From: Gammaproteobacteria bacterium
GTDB taxonomy: Bacteria > Pseudomonadota > Gammaproteobacteria > Natronospirales > REEB76
NCBI GenBank assembly: GCA_027317045.1
Contig: DAHVFI010000019.1
Coordinates: 1-6,132, forward strand
Length of the DNA stretch: 6,132 nt
Reading direction: 5' to 3'
The notes beneath the pieces are model-generated. The model did no database searches, was not told the origin of the DNA, and saw nothing but the letters and a program-made list of their open reading frames with translations. A program made the position numbers and the translations under genes. Shown here piece after piece: positions 1 to 6,132 of this stretch; within the stretch, counting starts at the first letter, position 1, and every line of letters begins with the position of its first letter.

Positions 1-407
<407 letters not shown>

Positions 408-445
408 CTAACAGAATCAGAAGCTTGAATGAAGCGAATGATGCC

Positions 446-466
446 GGGCTGCCGGTGTCGCAGCCC
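446..466 (-). other. Hairpin directly after the tilS stop codon; not a convincing terminator
   Basis: GGGCTGC (466-460 on the minus strand) pairs with GCAGCCC (452-446), giving a 7-bp GC-rich stem around a 7-base loop, one base after the tilS stop codon. The bases that follow (GGCATCATTCGCTTC) contain no run of T, so a standard Rho-independent terminator is not supported. It may protect the 3' end of the mRNA or be incidental. The rest of the tilS-pyrG gap (403-445) has only a poor promoter-like pair on the minus strand, TTCATT and TAGGCT 17 bases apart, matching three of six consensus bases each. I do not call it a promoter. Confidence 0.4.
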
Positions 467-467
467 T

Positions 468-1805
468 TCAATGCAGAGCGGCATGCGATGACCAGTCAAT
501 GCGCAAACCCGGTTCATCTGCTCCAGCGGCAAAAGGCGCGCAAACAAACAAACCCGCCACCCCCGCCAGCTGATCGCCGCTATAGAGCAGCGGCAGACGG
601 TCACGCATCCAGGGCACCACCTTGAATTCCTGCAGCCACTTCTTGAGAGGCCGATGATGGGCCTGACCTGCGGGCTTGCAGACTTCGCCCCCGGAACGAA
701 AACACACCCTAAGACCCTCGGTGGGGCAACCCGCCGCACGCAACCCGCCTTTCGTGGTTGGCGCCAGCCGGAGTGTCCCCATACCAGGCCCCATTGCGGT
801 TTCTTCCCCCCGCGTGAGTCTGAATTCGCGCCGCGGCTTCGCAGGCAAGGGTAATAAGCCGTACAAACGGCCGCGATAACGCCGCACTTCCGCGCCTTCC
901 CAGGAAACGCAGGGATTACGGTCGGCGCGGGCCGGCAATAGCTCGCTGATCATCTGTTCAAGCTTATGGGCTGGTGGCAATGGCAACTGCAGCTTTTCCA
1001 GCCAGTATCGCAGCAGGTTTTTTGCCCGCGCAGCCCCGAGTTCCTGCAAGGCAGCCACCGGCAACACTTGGCCTTGGTCCCCGACACAGTGTCTCCAATC
1101 TTCTTCCGCCACCGCGGCTAATAACCCCAGGGCCTCGCCACAATGGCGTGCGCTGCGTGCCACCGTTGCCGCTGCCGACGGCCAGCGTTGGCGGATCACA
1201 GGGACCACTTCACGGCGCAGATAATTGCGGTTAAAGCCGGGATCAGCGTTACTGGGATCATCCAGCCAAGTGAGTTTTTGTGTTTCCGCCCAGGCCTGCA
1301 ACTCATTGCGCGAGAATCCGAGCAAAGGACGCGCCAGATGGCCCGACTCGAAGGAGGCGATCATCGGCATGGCAGCCAGCCCACGCAGTCCTGCGCCGCG
1401 CAATGCCTGCAGCAAGAAGGTCTCCAGCTGGTCATCCTGATGATGGGCCAGCAGCAGCAGGTCATCTTCCCCTATTAACGTCCGAAACACCTGGTAACGC
1501 TGTTCACGGGCAATGGCCTCGAGACTTTGCCCCTTTGCGGGGTTGATCCTGACACTCCGGCATTCAAGCGGCACCTGCAATGCCGCACACAGCTGCTCAC
1601 AATGCCGCTGCCAGTCATCCGATTTAGAATAAAGATGATGATTCACATGCAACGCCCGCAGCCGGGCTACCAGCGCGGATTCTTGCTGTACGAGCGCATG
1701 CAGCAACACCGTGGAGTCCAGTCCGCCGCTAAACCCCACCCAATAGCAACGCGCGGCCGGGAGGCCGCGCAGCACCATTGTCAATTTGACAGAATCGAAG
1801 CTCAC
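468..1805 (-). CDS. tilS: tRNA(Ile)-lysidine synthetase TilS
   Basis: TilS uses ATP to join lysine to C34 of the CAU-anticodon tRNA-Ile, so that it reads AUA instead of AUG and is charged with isoleucine. It is a cytosolic, essential enzyme. Counting from the GTG at 1805 the protein has 445 residues (E. coli TilS is about 430). The N-terminal PP-loop ATPase carries SGGLDS at 26-31, followed by LLHAL. HHQDDQLETFLL at 121-132 and DDPSN at 182-186 are further family motifs, and NYLRREVVPVIRQRWP at 194-209 is a conserved helix. The middle domain covers roughly 215-330, and the C-terminal TilS domain about 365-425, with RSGGE, LKKWLQ, PWMRDRLPLLY and GVAGLFV. The start is uncertain. GTG at 1805 gives MSFDSVKL, which fits family N-termini as I recall them; ATG at 1778 would give 436 residues. 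Neither has a Shine-Dalgarno sequence, so coupling to accA, which stops 22 bases upstream, is likely. The open frame to 1976 overlaps accA, and its extra 57 codons look unlike TilS. Confidence 0.93.
   Translation of the reverse strand: MSFDSVKLTMVLRGLPAARCYWVGFSGGLDSTVLLHALVQQESALVARLRALHVNHHLYSKSDDWQRHCEQLCAALQVPLECRSVRINPAKGQSLEAIAREQRYQVFRTLIGEDDLLLLAHHQDDQLETFLLQALRGAGLRGLAAMPMIASFESGHLARPLLGFSRNELQAWAETQKLTWLDDPSNADPGFNRNYLRREVVPVIRQRWPSAAATVARSARHCGEALGLLAAVAEEDWRHCVGDQGQVLPVAALQELGAARAKNLLRYWLEKLQLPLPPAHKLEQMISELLPARADRNPCVSWEGAEVRRYRGRLYGLLPLPAKPRREFRLTRGEETAMGPGMGTLRLAPTTKGGLRAAGCPTEGLRVCFRSGGEVCKPAGQAHHRPLKKWLQEFKVVPWMRDRLPLLYSGDQLAGVAGLFVCAPFAAGADEPGLRIDWSSHAALH
1751..1770 (-). repeat. 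Perfect 8-bp GC-only inverted repeat in the first codons of tilS
   Basis: GCGCGGCC (1751-1758) and GGCCGCGC (1763-1770) are exact inverted copies separated by four bases (TCCC on the coding strand). In the tilS mRNA this would be a very stable hairpin spanning about +36 to +55 from the GTG at 1805, or +9 to +28 from the ATG at 1778. It encodes part of RGLPAAR, just before the PP-loop. It lies inside a coding region and may simply reflect GC-rich codon choice for Arg, Gly, Pro and Ala. Confidence 0.6.
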
Positions 1806-1827
1806 GAGCGGTGGATGGAGACGATGC

Positions 1828-2784
1828 TCACTCCTTGAAACTCCCGAACGACATGAAGCGCTTGTAGCGTGCTTCCAACACTTCATCCATGGAGACATGT
1901 TCGAGACGGGTGAGGGCATCGCCGAGTGTGCTCTTGATTGTGGCCGCCATGGCATCCGCATTGCGATGCGCGCCACCCAAGGGTTCCTTCAGCACCGTGT
2001 CAATGAGCCCCAGGCTCTTCAGGCGTTCGGCGGTAATGCCCATGGCTTCCGCTGCCTCGCTGGCCTTGTCCGCGCTCTTCCACAGGATGGAAGCGCAGCC
2101 CTCCGGCGAAATCACCGAATAAATACTGTACTGCAACATGATGACACGGTCGCCCACCCCGATGGCCAAGGCGCCGCCGGAGCCGCCTTCACCGATGATG
2201 GTGCAGATAATAGGCACCCGCAACGTGGACATCTCGAACAGGTTACGGGCAATAGCCTCGCTTTGGCCGCGCTCCTCCGCACCCACCCCGGGGTAGGCGC
2301 CGGGCGTGTCGATCAAGGTCATGAGCGGCAATCGAAAACGCTCCGCCAGTTTCATGATACGCAGCGCCTTGCGATAACCCTCGGGGCGCGGCATACCGAA
2401 ATTACGGCGGACTTTTTCCTTGGTATCACGACCTTTCTGCTCGCCGATGATGGCCACCGGGCGTCCCTCCAGCCGGGCCACGCCGGCAACGATGGCAGGG
2501 TCGTCTCCGAAAGCTCGGTCACCGTGCAATTCCTCGAAATCGGTGAAGATTTTCTGAATATAATCCAGCGCATAGGGACGCAGCGGATGGCGCGCCAACT
2601 GCGCCACCTGCCAAGGGTTCAGGCTGGAAAAAATGGTTTCCGTGAGGGTCCGGCTTTTCGCCTGCAGGCGTTCGATTTCGTCGGTGATGCTGACGGCGGA
2701 CTCATCGCCGACGAAGCGCAGTTCCTCGATTTTAGCTTCGAGTTCGGCGATGGGTTGTTCAAATTCGAGGAAATTAAGATTCAT
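1828..2784 (-). CDS. accA: Acetyl-CoA carboxylase carboxyltransferase subunit alpha
   Basis: AccA pairs with AccD to form the carboxyltransferase of acetyl-CoA carboxylase. It moves the carboxyl group from biotin on AccB to acetyl-CoA, making malonyl-CoA for fatty acid synthesis in the cytosol. The protein has 318 residues against 319 in E. coli, so it is full length. The N-terminus, [19 protein letters not shown] (4-22), is the usual helical segment. The crotonase-like core includes [11 protein letters not shown] at 85-95, QKGRDTKEK at 117-125 and [20 protein letters not shown] at 158-177. It also has the glycine-rich [15 protein letters not shown] at 198-212, [11 protein letters not shown] at 226-236 and EPLGGAHRN at 267-275. 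The C-terminus [13 protein letters not shown] lines up with E. coli RYQRLMSYGYA. The ATG at 2784 matches the family start. Its ribosome binding site is weak; the nearest purine run, AGG, is about 11 bases away. accD is not in the window, as in other gammaproteobacteria, where accA is unlinked to accD and accBC. Confidence 0.98.
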   Translation of the reverse strand: MNLNFLEFEQPIAELEAKIEELRFVGDESAVSITDEIERLQAKSRTLTETIFSSLNPWQVAQLARHPLRPYALDYIQKIFTDFEELHGDRAFGDDPAIVAGVARLEGRPVAIIGEQKGRDTKEKVRRNFGMPRPEGYRKALRIMKLAERFRLPLMTLIDTPGAYPGVGAEERGQSEAIARNLFEMSTLRVPIICTIIGEGGSGGALAIGVGDRVIMLQYSIYSVISPEGCASILWKSADKASEAAEAMGITAERLKSLGLIDTVLKEPLGGAHRNADAMAATIKSTLGDALTRLEHVSMDEVLEARYKRFMSFGSFKE

Positions 2785-2820
2785 TGTTCAGCGGGCCTGT
2801 AGGGTGATAAACGTTACCGG

Positions 2821-2844
2821 CTGAGGCCCTGGGGCACAAGCCCC

Positions 2845-2848
<4 letters not shown>
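2821..2848 (-). other. Short GC hairpin at the dnaE stop codon; no terminator features
   Basis: Right after the dnaE TGA (2847-2845), GGGGC (2844-2840) and GCCCC (2835-2831) form a 5-bp stem around the tetraloop TTGT. The flanking CTGA (2848-2845) and TCAG (2824-2821) could close an outer stem across a one-sided bulge. No T-run follows, so transcription probably continues into accA. The remainder of the 60-base gap (2785-2820) shows no recognisable promoter. Confidence 0.35.

Positions 2849-6132
<3,284 letters not shown>

Noticed and set aside
1806..1976. A 57-codon upstream extension of tilS reaching to 1976 inside accA.
   Set aside because: The extension is accA sequence read in another frame. 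It does not resemble a TilS N-terminus and would make the protein about 60 residues longer than its relatives.
1786..2802. A 338-codon open frame on the plus strand covering all of accA antisense.
   Set aside because: It mirrors accA, whose protein is unmistakable. The plus-strand translation shows no recognisable family and is rich in His, Gln, Arg and Gly, as expected from the reverse complement of a GC-rich gene.

Overview
This window is a stretch of bacterial core chromosome. Four housekeeping genes all lie on the minus strand, so the transcription order runs from high to low coordinates: dnaE (5' end outside the window), accA, tilS, then pyrG (3' end outside the window). The proteins resemble their Escherichia coli counterparts closely: AccA is 318 residues against 319, and DnaE and PyrG align almost without gaps at their active sites. 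As I recall it, the order dnaE-accA-tilS-pyrG is typical of non-enteric gammaproteobacteria such as Pseudomonas and relatives, whereas E. coli has pyrG elsewhere. The window is moderately GC-rich. A gammaproteobacterium outside the Enterobacterales is the best inference; genus and species cannot be read from this sequence.

Layout from right to left: 6132-2845 encodes the DNA polymerase III alpha subunit, lacking roughly its first 80 residues. A 60-base gap (2785-2844) follows, with a short GC hairpin right after the stop codon but no U-tract. Positions 2784-1828 encode the acetyl-CoA carboxylase carboxyltransferase alpha subunit. A 22-base gap leads to tilS (about 1805-468), the tRNA-Ile lysidine synthetase, whose start codon is debatable. 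A 111-base gap (357-467) with two hairpins precedes pyrG (356-1), of which only the first 118 codons of CTP synthase are present. No tRNA, rRNA, insertion sequence, CRISPR array or phage-like gene is visible, and no gene-free stretch exceeds 111 bases.

The genes serve replication (dnaE), the first committed step of fatty acid synthesis (accA), decoding of AUA codons (tilS) and CTP supply (pyrG). Short gaps, a common strand and no convincing terminators suggest one growth-related transcription unit, possibly with internal promoters that I cannot identify.

I found no undescribed system. The most interesting non-coding signal is a 42-base hairpin (361-402) just before pyrG. Its 8-bp perfect outer stem contains the whole pyrG Shine-Dalgarno sequence, which makes translational control of CTP synthase plausible. 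A second is an all-GC 8-bp hairpin (1751-1770) in the first codons of tilS, which bears on which tilS start is used.
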